A DNA stretch of 6,612 bases, taken from assembly GCA_030426705.1 (NCBI GenBank), contig JAUHXW010000169.1:1-6612 (forward strand), read 5' to 3'. The stretch comes from Gammaproteobacteria bacterium (GTDB taxonomy: Bacteria > Pseudomonadota > Gammaproteobacteria > Xanthomonadales > Marinicellaceae). The notes under the pieces are model-generated. The model had not been told where the DNA came from and did no database searches. It saw nothing but the letters and a program-made list of their open reading frames with translations. The position numbers were made by a program, and so were the translations under genes. Below, one piece after another: positions 6,570 through 6,612 of this stretch; positions within the stretch are counted from its first letter, which is position 1, and the number at the start of each line of letters is the position of its first letter.

Positions 6570-6611
6570 TTAACCTTCTTTGGTGATTTTTTGTTTCAAT
6601 TCCCAACGTTC
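6570..6611 (-). CDS. Possible 3' end of an unidentified gene upstream of prfB
   Basis: From the right edge the minus strand is open for 13 codons, reading ERWELKQKITKEG and ending at TAA (6572-6570), 16 nt before the prfB ATG. The charged, helix-like composition and tight spacing fit the C-terminus of a co-transcribed gene. In E. coli the gene at this place is recJ, but the tail is too short to identify, and chance openness of such a short stretch is quite possible. Another frame is also open across this edge and runs on into the prfB start. Confidence 0.35.
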   Translation of the reverse strand, partial: ERWELKQKITKEG

Positions 6612-6612
6612 C

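Overview
The window looks like chromosome of a moderately AT-rich gammaproteobacterium. The main reasons are the prfB-lysS gene order (E. coli has recJ-prfB-lysS), a DUF3301 protein of the type I know mainly from gammaproteobacteria, and REP-type palindromes in intergenic DNA. The genus cannot be fixed from the sequence; a Marinicella-like marine lineage is only a guess.

Layout: positions 1-483 are intergenic and carry three REP-like inverted-repeat pairs in different states of decay. A short plus-strand operon follows: a small membrane-anchored DUF3301 protein (484-810), then, 6 nt later, a full-length half-size ABC exporter (817-2571). It converges, with only 22 nt between stop codons, on a tight minus-strand gene string. 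Read in its own direction, that string is the tail of an unidentified ORF, prfB (release factor 2), lysS (lysyl-tRNA synthetase), a PilZ-domain protein, a LysE/RhtB-type exporter and a small DUF7674-like protein. Gaps between the complete genes are 30, 4, 12 and 1 nt, so one transcript and translational coupling are likely.

Two gene models need correcting against naive ORF calling. prfB begins with ATG at 6553, reads 24 codons to an in-frame TGA, and continues by the classic programmed +1 frameshift at CTT-TGA-C, giving a 364-residue RF2. The LysE-type gene has no ATG: it begins with TTG (or ATT/CTG just upstream) and lies in the same frame as the PilZ gene, separated from it by a single TAA.

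How the genes fit together: prfB and lysS are core translation genes. The PilZ protein, exporter and DUF7674-like protein are accessory passengers on the same transcript. The last gene is clearly more AT-rich (about 33% GC against about 43% in the neighbouring exporter gene), which suggests separate acquisition. I found no convincing new defence or mobile system. The most unusual items are the REP pairs, the PilZ/LysE junction and the AT-rich terminal gene.
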